Under the pieces are notes generated by a model. It ran no database searches. It saw only the letters and a list, made by a program, of their open reading frames with translations, and had not been told where the DNA came from. A DNA stretch of 64,000 nucleotides from Variovorax sp. dw_308 (lineage in GTDB: Bacteria > Pseudomonadota > Gammaproteobacteria > Burkholderiales > Burkholderiaceae_C). The position numbers and the translations under genes were made by a program. The stretch covers positions 62,001 to 126,000 of the forward strand of contig NZ_JAATOM010000012.1 in assembly GCF_019207085.1 (NCBI RefSeq), read 5' to 3'. Shown one piece after another: positions 35,503 through 44,890 of this stretch (position 1 is its first letter; every line of letters starts with the position of its first letter).

Positions 35503-35985
35503 ATGCCCATCAAGGAAGCAGCCCCACCCGTCACCGTCCGTGAAGCCGCAGCCCGGCTCGGCGTAACGCCGCGCACCCTCAAGTACTACGAGGAGCGCGG
35601 GATCGTCGTGCCCATGCGCAGCGAAGGCCGCTACCGCCTCTACGAAGCGGCCGACCTCGAGAAGCTCGCGCGCGCATTGCGCATGAAGTCGCTGGGCTTC
35701 TCGCTCACCGTCATCACCGCGATGCTCCAGCAGCCCGTGGACGAAGCGCCGGAAGGTGGCTCGTCGGCGCTGTCCGAGGCGTCGCTGCGCAAGCTGCACG
35801 ACACGCTCGGCGAACAGATCGCCGCGCTCGATGCCCGCATGGCGCAGGTCCGCCGCGAACTCAAGGAAGCCTCCGCCTTGCACGCGCAACTCCAGCGCGA
35901 CCAGCAGTACGTGGAGCGCCGCCTCGCAGGCGAGGCGCCGGCAGCCGCGCTGGCGCATCTCCGCCGCGGCGGGCCGGCGCGATGA
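35503..35985 (+). CDS. MerR family transcriptional regulator
   Basis: A 160-residue regulator. The winged helix (TVREAAARLGVTPRTLKYYEERGIVVPMRSEGRYRLY) lies at residues 10-45, followed by a long coiled-coil dimer helix. No Cys is present, so it does not sense metals as CadR does. A drug-like ligand is likely, because its stop overlaps the start of an MFS exporter gene. Confidence 0.88.
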   Translation: MPIKEAAPPVTVREAAARLGVTPRTLKYYEERGIVVPMRSEGRYRLYEAADLEKLARALRMKSLGFSLTVITAMLQQPVDEAPEGGSSALSEASLRKLHDTLGEQIAALDARMAQVRRELKEASALHAQLQRDQQYVERRLAGEAPAAALAHLRRGGPAR

Positions 35986-37511
35986 AGCCGCAGCGCATCA
36001 GCGCCTCATCGGCGATGCCGTGGGCGATCGGCCTCGTGGTCGCGCTCGATTACTTCGACGCGGCGCTGTTCGCCTTCTTCGCGACCTACATTTCCGCGGG
36101 CGTCAACGCGTCGCCCGAGGAACTGGTCTGGGCCTCCAGCGCCTACGCCCTGTTCGCGGTGCTGGGCATCCTGCAGCAACATGCGTGGGTCGAACGCATC
36201 GGCTACCGCCGCTACCTGGCCATTTGCATGTTCATGTTCGCGCTCGGCGGCTTCGGCGCCGCGCTGTGCGACAACTCGGCGCAGCTCACGCTCGCGCGGT
36301 CGCTGCAGGGCTACTTCATCGGCCCGATGCTCGGCGCCTGCCGCATCCTGATCCAGAACAACCTACCCGCCTCCGGCCGACCCAAGGCCCTCAAGTCGCT
36401 GATGACGCTGGTCGTCTTCGGCGGGGGGCTCGCGCCGATCCTCGGCGCCTGGCTGGTGGCCGGCTTCGAATGGCGCTGGCTGTTCGTGTGCACCGCCATC
36501 CCGGCCGTGGGCGTGGGGCTGCTGGTGCTGTGGTCGGTGCCTGACGTGGGCGATGTGCCTTTCCAGCAGCGCACCGAGCCCCACCATGTGGCCTTCCTGG
36601 TGTTCGCACTGGCGCAGGCCGCGCTGCAAGTGGTGCTGACGCGCACGCACTTCGAGTTGTTCTCCGGCTCGCCGGCCATGGTCGGCATGGCCATCGCAGG
36701 GCTGGCCGGGCTTGGCTGGTTCGCGGTCCAGCAGTGGACGCATCCCGCGCCGATCATTCGCATGCGAACACTGCAGAACAAGACCTTCCAGGTGGGCCTG
36801 GCGCTGTACGTCGTCTACTACTACCTCTCGACGGCCTTCAGTTACCTGCTGCCGCGCCTGATGGAAGGCGGCTACGGCTACACGGTGAGCGAAGCGGGCT
36901 ACCTCACAGGCACGATCGCGCTGGTGACCGGCTTGCCGCTGTTCGTCTACCTGCGCTACGCCTCGCGGCTCACGCGCAAGAAGTGGCTGATCGTGGCCGG
37001 CTTCGGCGTCGCGGCCGTCGCGGGCTTCTGGATGGCGCACCTGTCGCCCGAGGCCAGCGAGGTCGCGCTCGTCGGGCCACTGGTGCTGCGCGGCCTCTTG
37101 ATGCTGTTCATCGTGCTGCCCGTGGCCAACCTCACCTTTCGGCAGTTCGCGGGCGAGGAGTTCGCGCACGGCTACCGGCTGAAGAACCTCATGCGGCAGC
37201 TTGCCATGTCATTCGCCACGTCGAGCGTGATCGCGTTGCAGCAGCATCGGCTGGCGGTGCACGAAGTGCGGCTGAGCGAGACGACGACGCCTGCGAACGC
37301 GAATTTCATGCAGGCCGTCGATGCGCTCACGCGAGGCTTCGAGGCCTCGGGACATGCCGTGTCGCAGGCGCATGCGATGGCGCTTGGCACCTTGCAGCGC
37401 TTGCTTGAGCAACAGGCGACATTCATGGCCTCGATGGACGGCTTCACCGCGATCGCGGCGATCGCGCTGGCGGCAGGGCTGTTTGCGGCGTGGCAGCGAC
37501 GCATCGACTGA
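35982..37511 (+). CDS. MFS transporter, DHA2-type
   Basis: A 509-residue drug:H+ antiporter-like protein with fourteen predicted helices. Visible patterns are the family loop LGACRILIQNNLPASGRPKALK and WIGL-type first helices (AIGLVVALDYFDAALFAFF). It is translated from an ATGA overlap with the MerR gene, so the pair is an efflux unit with its own regulator. Substrate unknown. A 97-bp near-palindrome follows the stop. Confidence 0.85.
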   Translation: MKPQRISASSAMPWAIGLVVALDYFDAALFAFFATYISAGVNASPEELVWASSAYALFAVLGILQQHAWVERIGYRRYLAICMFMFALGGFGAALCDNSAQLTLARSLQGYFIGPMLGACRILIQNNLPASGRPKALKSLMTLVVFGGGLAPILGAWLVAGFEWRWLFVCTAIPAVGVGLLVLWSVPDVGDVPFQQRTEPHHVAFLVFALAQAALQVVLTRTHFELFSGSPAMVGMAIAGLAGLGWFAVQQWTHPAPIIRMRTLQNKTFQVGLALYVVYYYLSTAFSYLLPRLMEGGYGYTVSEAGYLTGTIALVTGLPLFVYLRYASRLTRKKWLIVAGFGVAAVAGFWMAHLSPEASEVALVGPLVLRGLLMLFIVLPVANLTFRQFAGEEFAHGYRLKNLMRQLAMSFATSSVIALQQHRLAVHEVRLSETTTPANANFMQAVDALTRGFEASGHAVSQAHAMALGTLQRLLEQQATFMASMDGFTAIAAIALAAGLFAAWQRRID

Positions 37512-37512
37512 C

Positions 37513-37609
37513 GACTTCGCAATCAAACGCATAACTGCGTTGGATCGCCTTGCCGTGCTACAGCACTGTCTGCGGCGCTCCGCCTTGTTCTGCGCTTGAT
37601 TGCAAAGTC
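37513..37609. repeat. 97-bp near-palindrome after the MFS gene
   Basis: The outer arms GACTTCGCAATCAA and TTGATTGCAAAGTC differ by one base. The centre is a perfect GTGCTACAGCAC at 37555-37566, almost exactly in the middle. Inner arms also pair in part (CGCATAAC against GTTCTGCG, and GATCGCC against GGCGCTC). The full RNA would fold into one long hairpin, starting two bases past the MFS stop codon. It may be a bidirectional terminator or a mobile palindromic unit. Confidence 0.75.
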
Positions 37610-37704
37610 GTATGAACTCCTGAGCTTTCGGCAGGTGTCGGTCCCGGCCGAAGCTCACCTCTTGTGAGGATGGCACCGCAACCCGCCATGGATGTAATGG
37701 CCGC

Positions 37705-38022
37705 ATGGAGCCTGATTCCAGCAAGACCCTGCGTCGACTGGCAACTGTTGCCGGCCTGGCCTTGCTGGCTGGCTGCGCGCACGTGTGGGTCGACAGCGAA
37801 GGAAACCGGCACATCGTGGGTGCGATGGTCCTGACGCTCCCGCCGATGAATCCGCAGGCTGCGGCAGAGACCCTGAACGTGCGCACGGTCGGGCTGACGT
37901 GGACCCAGGCAGAGGCCGGCAACGCCCTCGTCCTGGGATACGGCGACACCACGCTCGGCTTCCTGCGCAACGACGTGTGCGTTGCACCGGTACGGGCGGC
38001 TCACCTGGAGACATCGCGATGA
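37705..38022 (+). CDS. Small lipoprotein of unknown function
   Basis: A 105-residue protein with a lipoprotein signal (ATVAGLALLAGC, where the Cys would be lipidated). The mature part (AHVWVDSEGNRHIVGAMVLTLPP) has no family I know. Its stop overlaps the start of a second lipoprotein in an ATGA junction. It should sit in the inner or outer membrane facing the periplasm. Confidence 0.65.
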   Translation: MEPDSSKTLRRLATVAGLALLAGCAHVWVDSEGNRHIVGAMVLTLPPMNPQAAAETLNVRTVGLTWTQAEAGNALVLGYGDTTLGFLRNDVCVAPVRAAHLETSR

Positions 38023-38951
38023 AACGCCTGCATGCCCTTCCCGGCCTCCTGGTCTCGCTGTTGCTGGCAGCCTGCGCCACCGGACCCGACACCGTGGTCT
38101 TCGTGACCAAGTCCTCGCTCGCCATCGATGTCGAGCAGACACCTCCCGCCGCCAGCATCGCCTACGACCGCGTCGAGGGCTACTTCGGCCCCCGCTACGA
38201 CACCAGCGCCGTGCCGCCCGTGCTGGCAACCTTCACCACGAACGGCAAGCTCCTGGACCGGCAGGTGAAGCAGGTCTACGCGACCGGCGACGCCGCCCGG
38301 GTGTTGGCCAACCCGAACGTGAAAACTTCGCCGGACCCGGCGCTGACAGGCAACTTCAAGCCGATGTTCTTCGGCACCTCGACCACCCTCGGGCTGAAAC
38401 TCGGCTTCGAAGCCAGCGGCAGCACGTCGACCTTCACCTTGGGCTACAAGCGCAAGGAACTCTCGGTCATTCCGGTGACCGACGGCGCCTTCCCATCGGT
38501 CCTGGCGACACTGCAGTCCGATGTGGACGGCACGTCGGCACAGGCCACGCAGTTCGGCGCGGGCCAGTTGTTCGCCACCGGCAGCGTCGCCACCGATCTC
38601 GCGCGACAGCCTGAAGTGCGCAGGATGTTCATGTCCAAGGCCAATTCCGCACTGGATGCCTATCGGCTGGAAGAGCGCACGCAGAGCCGGGCTGCGCTGG
38701 TCACCTTGAGTTGCCTGGCCAGCCTTGGCGACGCGCAATTGCCCAAGGTATGGAACAACGCGGACGCACTCGGCGTGCTCGACAAGGAAGCAAAGGTCGG
38801 CGACTTCGCCACCATGACCCCGGCCGCAGCCCGCAACAGGTACACGATGTTCCTGGTGGAAATCAACGCCGATTCGCCAGACACCACCCTGCGCATGAAC
38901 CTGCACCGCCAATACGTCTGCGGGCTCGCCGGTCGTCCATCCCCTGCGTAG
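38019..38951 (+). CDS. Larger lipoprotein of unknown function
   Basis: A 310-residue protein with a lipobox LLAAC at residues 15-19. The mature part has a beta-rich stretch that begins TVVFVTKSSLAIDVEQTPPAASIAYDRVEGYFGPRYD and a segment ASGSTSTFTLGYKRKELSVIPV. I know no family for it. It is co-translated with the small lipoprotein and precedes a chitosanase-like gene with a good ribosome site. The three may work on the cell wall or on the surface of another cell. Confidence 0.65.
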   Translation: MKRLHALPGLLVSLLLAACATGPDTVVFVTKSSLAIDVEQTPPAASIAYDRVEGYFGPRYDTSAVPPVLATFTTNGKLLDRQVKQVYATGDAARVLANPNVKTSPDPALTGNFKPMFFGTSTTLGLKLGFEASGSTSTFTLGYKRKELSVIPVTDGAFPSVLATLQSDVDGTSAQATQFGAGQLFATGSVATDLARQPEVRRMFMSKANSALDAYRLEERTQSRAALVTLSCLASLGDAQLPKVWNNADALGVLDKEAKVGDFATMTPAAARNRYTMFLVEINADSPDTTLRMNLHRQYVCGLAGRPSPA

Positions 38952-38962
38952 AAGGAGCTCCC

Positions 38963-40096
38963 ATGAACCGCAACATCCCCTGCGAAGACTGCGCCGACAG
39001 GACGCTGGACACCGAGCAGATCGGCTTTCACGTCACCGGCTGCGCCCCGGACCCCGCACGGCCGGGCCGCTGCATCCTGACATTCGAAGAAGTCGCCGCA
39101 TCGGCTGCGGCTGCGACCGCCCCGGCCCCCGCACAGGCTGCCCCGGCGGCCGGCGTGACCGCCGCCATCACACCCACGCAGGCGGCTGCGGCCAAGGCCA
39201 TCGTCAACATCTTCGAGACGGGCGAAGTGCTCGGCGACTACGGCAACGTGACGCTGATTGCCGGCGACACCGGCCACCTCACCTTCGGTCGCTCGCAGAC
39301 CACGCTGGGCTCGGGAAACCTGGCGCTGCTGCTGCAGAAATACTGTGCGAACCTGGGCGCCCGGTTCGGCGCGCGACTCAAGCCGTCGCTGCCGCGCTTC
39401 GTGGCCATCGACCATTCCCTGGACAACGACCTCAAGTTGCAGAACGTGCTGCGTGCCACCGCCGACGATCCGGTCATGCGCGAGACGCAGGACATCTTCT
39501 TCGACCAGACCTACTGGCAGCCCGCGTTGCGCGCGGCCGGCAAGCTGGGACTGAACAGCCCGCTGGCGACCACCGTGGTCTATGACGGCTTCGTCCATGG
39601 CGCGTGGGCTGCCATGCGCGACCGCACCACGCAGTCTGCCGGCGCACCGGACGCCATCGGCGAACGCGCCTGGATCACCGCGTACGTCGCCACCCGGCGA
39701 GACTGGCTCGAGAACAATGTACGCGCGGACTTGCGCCCCACGGTCTACCGCATGGACGCCTTCAAGCGCCTGATCGACCAGGGCTTCTGGGCGCTCGGGC
39801 TGCCGCTGCTGGTGCGCAGCCAGGAAATCTCGGCGGCGACCCTGGCCGCGATGCCGCCGGGCTGCTACGACGGTCCGCACCCGGGATCGCGGCCGATCGC
39901 GCTGCAGGCGCCGTTGGCGCGCGGGCTGGACGTGCGCCTGGTGCAACTCGGGCTCTCCGATCGCGGTGTCGATATCCACGCCGACGGTGTCTTCGGCCAG
40001 ACCTCTGCCAACCTGGTCAAGACCTGGCAAGCGCAGAACGGACATCCGGCCAATGGCGTGCTCGACGCGGCCATGATCGGCGAACTCACTACCTGA
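38963..40096 (+). CDS. Chitosanase-like glycoside hydrolase (GH46 type) with peptidoglycan-binding domain
   Basis: A 377-residue protein. Residues 70-300 match GH46-like chitosanases (AKAIVNIFETGEVLGDYGN, LIAGDTGHLTFGRSQTTLGSGNL); Glu85 and Asp102 stand 17 residues apart and suit the catalytic pair. Residues 315-377 form a PG_binding_1 domain (VRLVQLGLSDRGVDIHADGVFGQTSANLVKTWQAQNG). There is no N-terminal signal peptide; the protein begins with a CEDC motif and an Ala/Pro-rich linker. GAAGGAG precedes the ATG. So it is either cytosolic until lysis or exported by a special pathway. It could cut partly deacetylated glycans such as chitosan or cell wall. Confidence 0.68.
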   Translation: MNRNIPCEDCADRTLDTEQIGFHVTGCAPDPARPGRCILTFEEVAASAAAATAPAPAQAAPAAGVTAAITPTQAAAAKAIVNIFETGEVLGDYGNVTLIAGDTGHLTFGRSQTTLGSGNLALLLQKYCANLGARFGARLKPSLPRFVAIDHSLDNDLKLQNVLRATADDPVMRETQDIFFDQTYWQPALRAAGKLGLNSPLATTVVYDGFVHGAWAAMRDRTTQSAGAPDAIGERAWITAYVATRRDWLENNVRADLRPTVYRMDAFKRLIDQGFWALGLPLLVRSQEISAATLAAMPPGCYDGPHPGSRPIALQAPLARGLDVRLVQLGLSDRGVDIHADGVFGQTSANLVKTWQAQNGHPANGVLDAAMIGELTT

Positions 40097-40359
40097 ACGC
40101 GCGAATTTCCCATCACCCTGAAGAAGAAGGAAGGATTGCGCCCGTCGACAGCGCGGGCGCCATCGCGAATGCGGCGCCAGCGAAGCGCGCCGCCTCCACC
40201 CGGCGCGCACTCACGGCGGCCCCGGGCGACTGAGCGCACCGCGCGGCGTGCAATCCGGGCGCCGGCGCCCGGCTGCCCCCGGAGAAGGTCCTGATTCCTT
40301 CCCACGTCGAGCAGCGCGAAGTCACTTGAACGATGATGGCTCCCTCGACCGGAGTCACC

Positions 40360-41397
40360 ATGAAGAAAAGAGCCTTCCAATTCGCCGCGGCTTGCGTGGC
40401 GCTTGCTGCCTTGCTCGGTTGCGCCGCGCCTGCGTTGCAGGTCACCGAGGTCGGCAGCTTCCATGTCGGCGGCCGCGCGGTCACGCTCTCGGGCCTGCCG
40501 GAGAAGGAACTGACCTTCACGCCCGGCGCACCGCCGCTCAAGCTCAATCCGAATGGCGACTTCGAGGTCGAGGCCCTCTATGCGCGGTACACGCGGCTGG
40601 CCAACCCGAAGGCAAGGTACCCGTTGCTGCTGTGGCACGGCGGCGGCCTGGCCGGCACCACCTTCGAGACCAAGCCCGACGGCAAGCCCGGCTGGGAGAG
40701 CTACTTCCTGCGCGCCGGCTACGACGTCTACATCAGCGACGCGGTCGAACGCGGCCGCGCATCGTGGGCGCGCTACCCGGAGATCTTCAAGAGCGAGCCC
40801 TTCTTCCGTCCGAAGAAGGAAGCCTGGGAACTGTTCCGCATCGGCGACACCGATTCCTACAACACCGACCCGGCACAGCGCACGGCCTTGCCGGGCACGC
40901 AGTTCCCGATTGCCGCCTTCGACCAGTTCACCAAGCAGTCGATCCCGCGCTGGGGCACCAACGATGCGGCCACGCAGGCCGCCTACGACGCCTACGTCGA
41001 CAAGGTCTGCCCGTGCGTGATCGTGGTGCACAGCCAGGGCGGCAACTTCGCGTTCAACTCGGCGTTGAAGTACCCGGACAAGGTCAAGGCGCTGGTGGCG
41101 GTGGAGACATCGGGCTCGCCCAACCCGGACACCTTCGACTTCGCGCGCGTCAAGGGCGTGCCGATGCTCTGGGTGTGGGGCGACAACCTCGGCAAGTTCC
41201 CCTTCTGGGGACGCATCGCGGCCCAGCAGGAGAAGTTCCGCGGCAACCTGATCGCGGCCGGCGGCATCGGCGACCGTATCGTGCTGCCCGACCTGGGCAT
41301 CAAGGGCAACACGCACATGCTGATGATGGACCGCAACTCCGACCAGATCGCCGGCTTGATCGACCAATGGCTCGTCAAGCAGGGCATCAAGCCCTGA
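40360..41397 (+). CDS. Alpha/beta-hydrolase lipoprotein (esterase-like)
   Basis: A 345-residue hydrolase. The signal peptide ends in a lipobox (LAALLGC). The nucleophile elbow is VHSQGGNF (GxSxG variant with His in front), the likely acidic residue lies in GVPMLWVWGDN, and the catalytic His in GNTHMLMMD. GGAG precedes the chosen ATG; an earlier Met nine codons up has none. Such proteins cleave esters in the periplasm. It follows the chitosanase gene after a gap of 263 bases with no other gene. Confidence 0.78.
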   Translation: MKKRAFQFAAACVALAALLGCAAPALQVTEVGSFHVGGRAVTLSGLPEKELTFTPGAPPLKLNPNGDFEVEALYARYTRLANPKARYPLLLWHGGGLAGTTFETKPDGKPGWESYFLRAGYDVYISDAVERGRASWARYPEIFKSEPFFRPKKEAWELFRIGDTDSYNTDPAQRTALPGTQFPIAAFDQFTKQSIPRWGTNDAATQAAYDAYVDKVCPCVIVVHSQGGNFAFNSALKYPDKVKALVAVETSGSPNPDTFDFARVKGVPMLWVWGDNLGKFPFWGRIAAQQEKFRGNLIAAGGIGDRIVLPDLGIKGNTHMLMMDRNSDQIAGLIDQWLVKQGIKP

Positions 41398-41400
41398 ATA

Positions 41401-43038
41401 TCAAGCCGGCGCGACCGCCGCCAGCCGCGGCACCGCCTCGATCAGCTTCCGCGTGTAGGCATGCTGCGGATCGCCCAGCACGCGGTGCGTCTCGCCGTAC
41501 TCCACCACCTCGCCGCGCTGCATCACCGCGATGTGGTCGCACATCTGCCCGGCCACCCGAAGGTCATGCGTGATGAACACCATCGCCAAGTGAAACTGCT
41601 CGCGCACCTGCGCAAACAACTCCAGCACCTGGGCCTGTACCGACACATCGAGCGCTGACACCGGCTCGTCGGCCACCAGCAGTTCGGGCCGCATTGCCAG
41701 GGCGCGGGCAATGCCGATGCGTTGCCGCTGTCCGCCGGAGAACTCGTGCGGGTAGCGTTCCGCCGCATCGGCGCGCAGGCCGACGAGCGCCAGCAGCTCC
41801 GCCGTGCGCTTCATGGCTTCCGCCTTGTCCACGCCCTGCGCGATCGGCCCGCCCGCAATCGCCGCGCCGATCCGATGGCGCGGGTTGAGCGAGGCATACG
41901 GGTCCTGGAACACCATCTGGATCTTGCCGCCCGCCTCGCGCCGGAAAGCCGGCCCCCGCGGCAGCGGCTTGCCGTTGAACAGGATCTGCCCGCTGTCGTA
42001 TGGCGCCAGGCCGACGAGGCAGCGGCCCACGCTCGACTTGCCGGAGCCGGATTCGCCCACGATCCCCAGCGTCTCGCCGCGTCGCAGGGCGAAGCTGATG
42101 TTGCGCGCCGCCTGGACCGAGCGCCCCTTCTTGAACAGGCCGTTGCCGGACCGGTAGGTCTTGCACAGGTCCACCACCTTCAGCACGTCGGCCACCTCGC
42201 CGCCGGGCGTGGCGCGCTCGGCCAAGCCCGTGGGAATCGCCGCGATCAGCTTGCGTGTGTAGGGGTGTGCCGGCGCGTCGAGCACCTGCCGCGCCGGACC
42301 CGATTCGACCACCTGCCCGGTCTGCATGACCACCACCTGGTCCGCGATTTCCGACACCACGCCAAAGTCGTGCGTGATGAAAAGGATGGCCGTGCCGCGC
42401 CGTTGCTGCAGCTCGCGCATCAGCTTCAGGATCTGCGCCTGCGTGGTCACGTCGAGCGCGGTGGTGGGCTCATCGCAGATCAGCAACAGGGGGTCGAGCA
42501 CCAGCGCGCAGGCGATCATCACGCGTTGCCGCTGGCCGCCGGAGAGGCGGAACGGGAAGGCGTCGATGATCAGTTCCGGCTCGGGCAGCCCCACGTCGGC
42601 CAGCGCCGCCAGGATGCGGCGCCGCTTCTCCTGCGCCGCCACATGGCCGTGCGCATCGAAGACCTCGCCGATCTGGTCGCCGATGCGCATGACCGGGTTC
42701 AGGGCCGTCATGGGTTCCTGGAACACCATGCCGATGCGCCGCCCGCGCAGTTCGCGCATCTGCTCCTCGCTCAGCTTCAACAGGTCCACGCCTTCGAACA
42801 GCACCTGGCCGGCCACCGGCTGCACGTGCGGCCTGGGCAGCAGCCCCATGACCGAGTTGGCGATCATCGACTTGCCCGACCCCGACTCGCCGACCACGCA
42901 CAAGGTCTGCCCGGGCATCACCGACAGGCTTGCCTCCGTCACGGCCAGCGCGCGGTCGGCGCCCCTGGGCAGCGAGATGCTCAGCCCGATGACTTCGAGC
43001 ACCGGTTGCAGGACCGGGTTGGCTGGTTTGCCGCTCAT
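41401..43038 (-). CDS. Dipeptide/oligopeptide ABC transporter, two fused ATPase domains (DppD-DppF type)
   Basis: A 545-residue protein with two ATPases. Domain one (residues 10-265) has Walker A GESGSGKS, signature LSGGQRQRVMIACAL and Walker B LLICDEPTTALD; domain two (residues 285-540) has GESGSGKSS, FSGGQRQRIGIARAL and LLVADEPVSALD. Each ends with the HPYT/HAYT motif typical of peptide ATPases. GGAGGAG precedes the ATG. It drives the DppB/DppC permeases encoded upstream. The fusion is common in this family. Confidence 0.9.
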   Translation of the reverse strand: MSGKPANPVLQPVLEVIGLSISLPRGADRALAVTEASLSVMPGQTLCVVGESGSGKSMIANSVMGLLPRPHVQPVAGQVLFEGVDLLKLSEEQMRELRGRRIGMVFQEPMTALNPVMRIGDQIGEVFDAHGHVAAQEKRRRILAALADVGLPEPELIIDAFPFRLSGGQRQRVMIACALVLDPLLLICDEPTTALDVTTQAQILKLMRELQQRRGTAILFITHDFGVVSEIADQVVVMQTGQVVESGPARQVLDAPAHPYTRKLIAAIPTGLAERATPGGEVADVLKVVDLCKTYRSGNGLFKKGRSVQAARNISFALRRGETLGIVGESGSGKSSVGRCLVGLAPYDSGQILFNGKPLPRGPAFRREAGGKIQMVFQDPYASLNPRHRIGAAIAGGPIAQGVDKAEAMKRTAELLALVGLRADAAERYPHEFSGGQRQRIGIARALAMRPELLVADEPVSALDVSVQAQVLELFAQVREQFHLAMVFITHDLRVAGQMCDHIAVMQRGEVVEYGETHRVLGDPQHAYTRKLIEAVPRLAAVAPA

Positions 43039-43877
43039 TTGCTCCTCCCGTCCAGGCGCGAGTTGAGGCCATCGTTGAGTCCCTCGCCCACCAGGTTCAG
43101 CGCCAGCACCGTCAGCACGATCGCCGCCCCCGGAAACACCGCCATCCACCAGGCCTGGCGCAGGACCGTGCGCGCCGCACCCACCATATAGCCCCAGCTC
43201 ATCTGGTTGGGGTCGCCCAGGCCGAGGAAGCTCAGGCTGGACTCCAGCAGGATCGCCGTCGCCACCATCAGCGAGGCCATCACGATGATCGGCGACATGG
43301 CGTTGGGCAGGATCTGCGTCAGCATGATGCGCGGCGTCGACTCGCCGGCCAGCACGGCGGCCTGCACGAAGTCGCGTTGCCGCAGCGTCAGGAACTCCCC
43401 GCGCACCAGCCGCGCCACGGGCGGCCAGGAGACGATGGCGATCGCGGTGACGATCGAATACACCGAGGGCTGGAAGATCGCGACCAGCACGATGGCCAGC
43501 GCAAAGCTGGGCACCGACTGGAACAGTTCGGTGAAGCGCATCAGCCCCACGTCGACCCAGCCGCCGAAATAGCCCGCCAGCGCACCCACCGTCACGCCGA
43601 TGAGCAGCGCGACCACGGTGGAGACCAGGCCGATCAGCAAGGAGATGCGCGCCCCGTAGACCACGCCCGCCAGCACGTCGCGCCCCAGCGCATCGGTGCC
43701 CAGCGCCAGGCCGGGCTCGCTCCACGGGTGCAGGAACGGCTGCTCGACCATGGCCCACGGGTCGTTCGTCGCAAGCGATGGTCCGACCAGCGCGACCACA
43801 GCCACCAGCGCCAGCACGGCCACCCCGATCACCGCGCCCTTGTTGCGGCGAAAGCGCCGCCAGAATGCACTGTTCAT
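43035..43877 (-). CDS. Peptide ABC transporter permease, DppC type
   Basis: A 280-residue permease with an N-terminal OppC leader helix (FRRNKGAVIGVAVLALVAVVALVGP). LVRGEFLTLRQRDFVQAAVLAGESTPRIML and the EAA-like loop LPNAMSPIIVM contact the ATPase. The start follows the DppB stop almost directly; its stop overlaps the start of the ATPase gene. Confidence 0.9.
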   Translation of the reverse strand: MNSAFWRRFRRNKGAVIGVAVLALVAVVALVGPSLATNDPWAMVEQPFLHPWSEPGLALGTDALGRDVLAGVVYGARISLLIGLVSTVVALLIGVTVGALAGYFGGWVDVGLMRFTELFQSVPSFALAIVLVAIFQPSVYSIVTAIAIVSWPPVARLVRGEFLTLRQRDFVQAAVLAGESTPRIMLTQILPNAMSPIIVMASLMVATAILLESSLSFLGLGDPNQMSWGYMVGAARTVLRQAWWMAVFPGAAIVLTVLALNLVGEGLNDGLNSRLDGRSK

Positions 43878-43878
43878 T

Positions 43879-44850
43879 TCAGATCTCGATGCGTGGATCG
43901 ACCAGCGTGTAGACGAGGTCGGTGATGAGGTTGAACAGCACGGCCATCGCGGCCGTGACCAGGAACACGCCCAGCAGCAGGCTGTAGTCGCGCTGCAGCA
44001 GCGCATCGAACATCAGCCGGCCGATGCCCGGCCAGGCGAACACCGTCTCGGCCAGCACCGCCCCGCCGATGAGCCCGCCGGCCTGGATGCCCGCCAGCGT
44101 GACGACCGGCAGCAAGGCGTTGCGCAGCACATGCGCGCGCAGGATGCGGTTGGGCCGCACGCCTTTGGCACGCGCGGTCTTCACGAAGTCCATCTGCGCC
44201 ACTTCGAGCATCGAGGCACGCGTCATGCGCGCATACACCGCCATGTAGAACAGGGCCAGGGTGAGCGCGGGCAGTACCAGGTGCTTGCCGATGTCGAGGG
44301 CCAGTGCCAATCCGCTCAAGCCCGCGCCGACGGTGCTGAAGCCGAAGCCCGGCAGCCAGCCGAACTGCACCGAGAACACCAGCACCGCCATCAACGCCAG
44401 CCAGTAGGGTGGCATCGCGTAGAAGACCAGCGCGACCACGGTGATGGCGCTGTCTACCCACGTGCCGACCTTCCGGGCAGACAGCGCGCCGAGCGTCACG
44501 CCGAACAGCAGCGACAACACAAAGGCGCTGCCCGTCAGCAGCAGCGTTGCGGGCAACCGGTCCAGGATCAGGTCCAGCACCGGCTGTTGCTGCCGATAGG
44601 AGAAGCCCAGGTCCAGATGCAGCACCTTGCCGACATAGGTGGCCAGTTGCGTGGTCATCGGCTGGTCGAGCCCGAACTGCTCGCGCAACTGCGCCACGAA
44701 CTGCGGGTCGGTGGCACCGGCCTCGCCCGCCAGCACCGAGGCCGGGTCGCCGGGCGCCGCGCGCACCAGCATGAAGTTGACGATGGCGATCAGCAACAGC
44801 GCCACCATCCCCTGCAGCACGCGCGTGAGCAGGAACTGCACGCGCTTCAT
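43879..44850 (-). CDS. Peptide ABC transporter permease, DppB type
   Basis: A 323-residue permease with six membrane segments. The BPD_transp_1 loop is seen as TRASMLEVAQMDFVKTARAKGVRPNRILRAHVLRNALLPVVTLAG. It belongs to the run deacetylase, cyclodeaminase, amidohydrolase, binding protein, permeases, ATPase, and lies just downstream of the binding-protein gene. Confidence 0.9.
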   Translation of the reverse strand: MKRVQFLLTRVLQGMVALLLIAIVNFMLVRAAPGDPASVLAGEAGATDPQFVAQLREQFGLDQPMTTQLATYVGKVLHLDLGFSYRQQQPVLDLILDRLPATLLLTGSAFVLSLLFGVTLGALSARKVGTWVDSAITVVALVFYAMPPYWLALMAVLVFSVQFGWLPGFGFSTVGAGLSGLALALDIGKHLVLPALTLALFYMAVYARMTRASMLEVAQMDFVKTARAKGVRPNRILRAHVLRNALLPVVTLAGIQAGGLIGGAVLAETVFAWPGIGRLMFDALLQRDYSLLLGVFLVTAAMAVLFNLITDLVYTLVDPRIEI

Positions 44851-44890
44851 CTGCGGCCTCCATCAGGCCGCCGGTGTGACTGCTGCGTCA

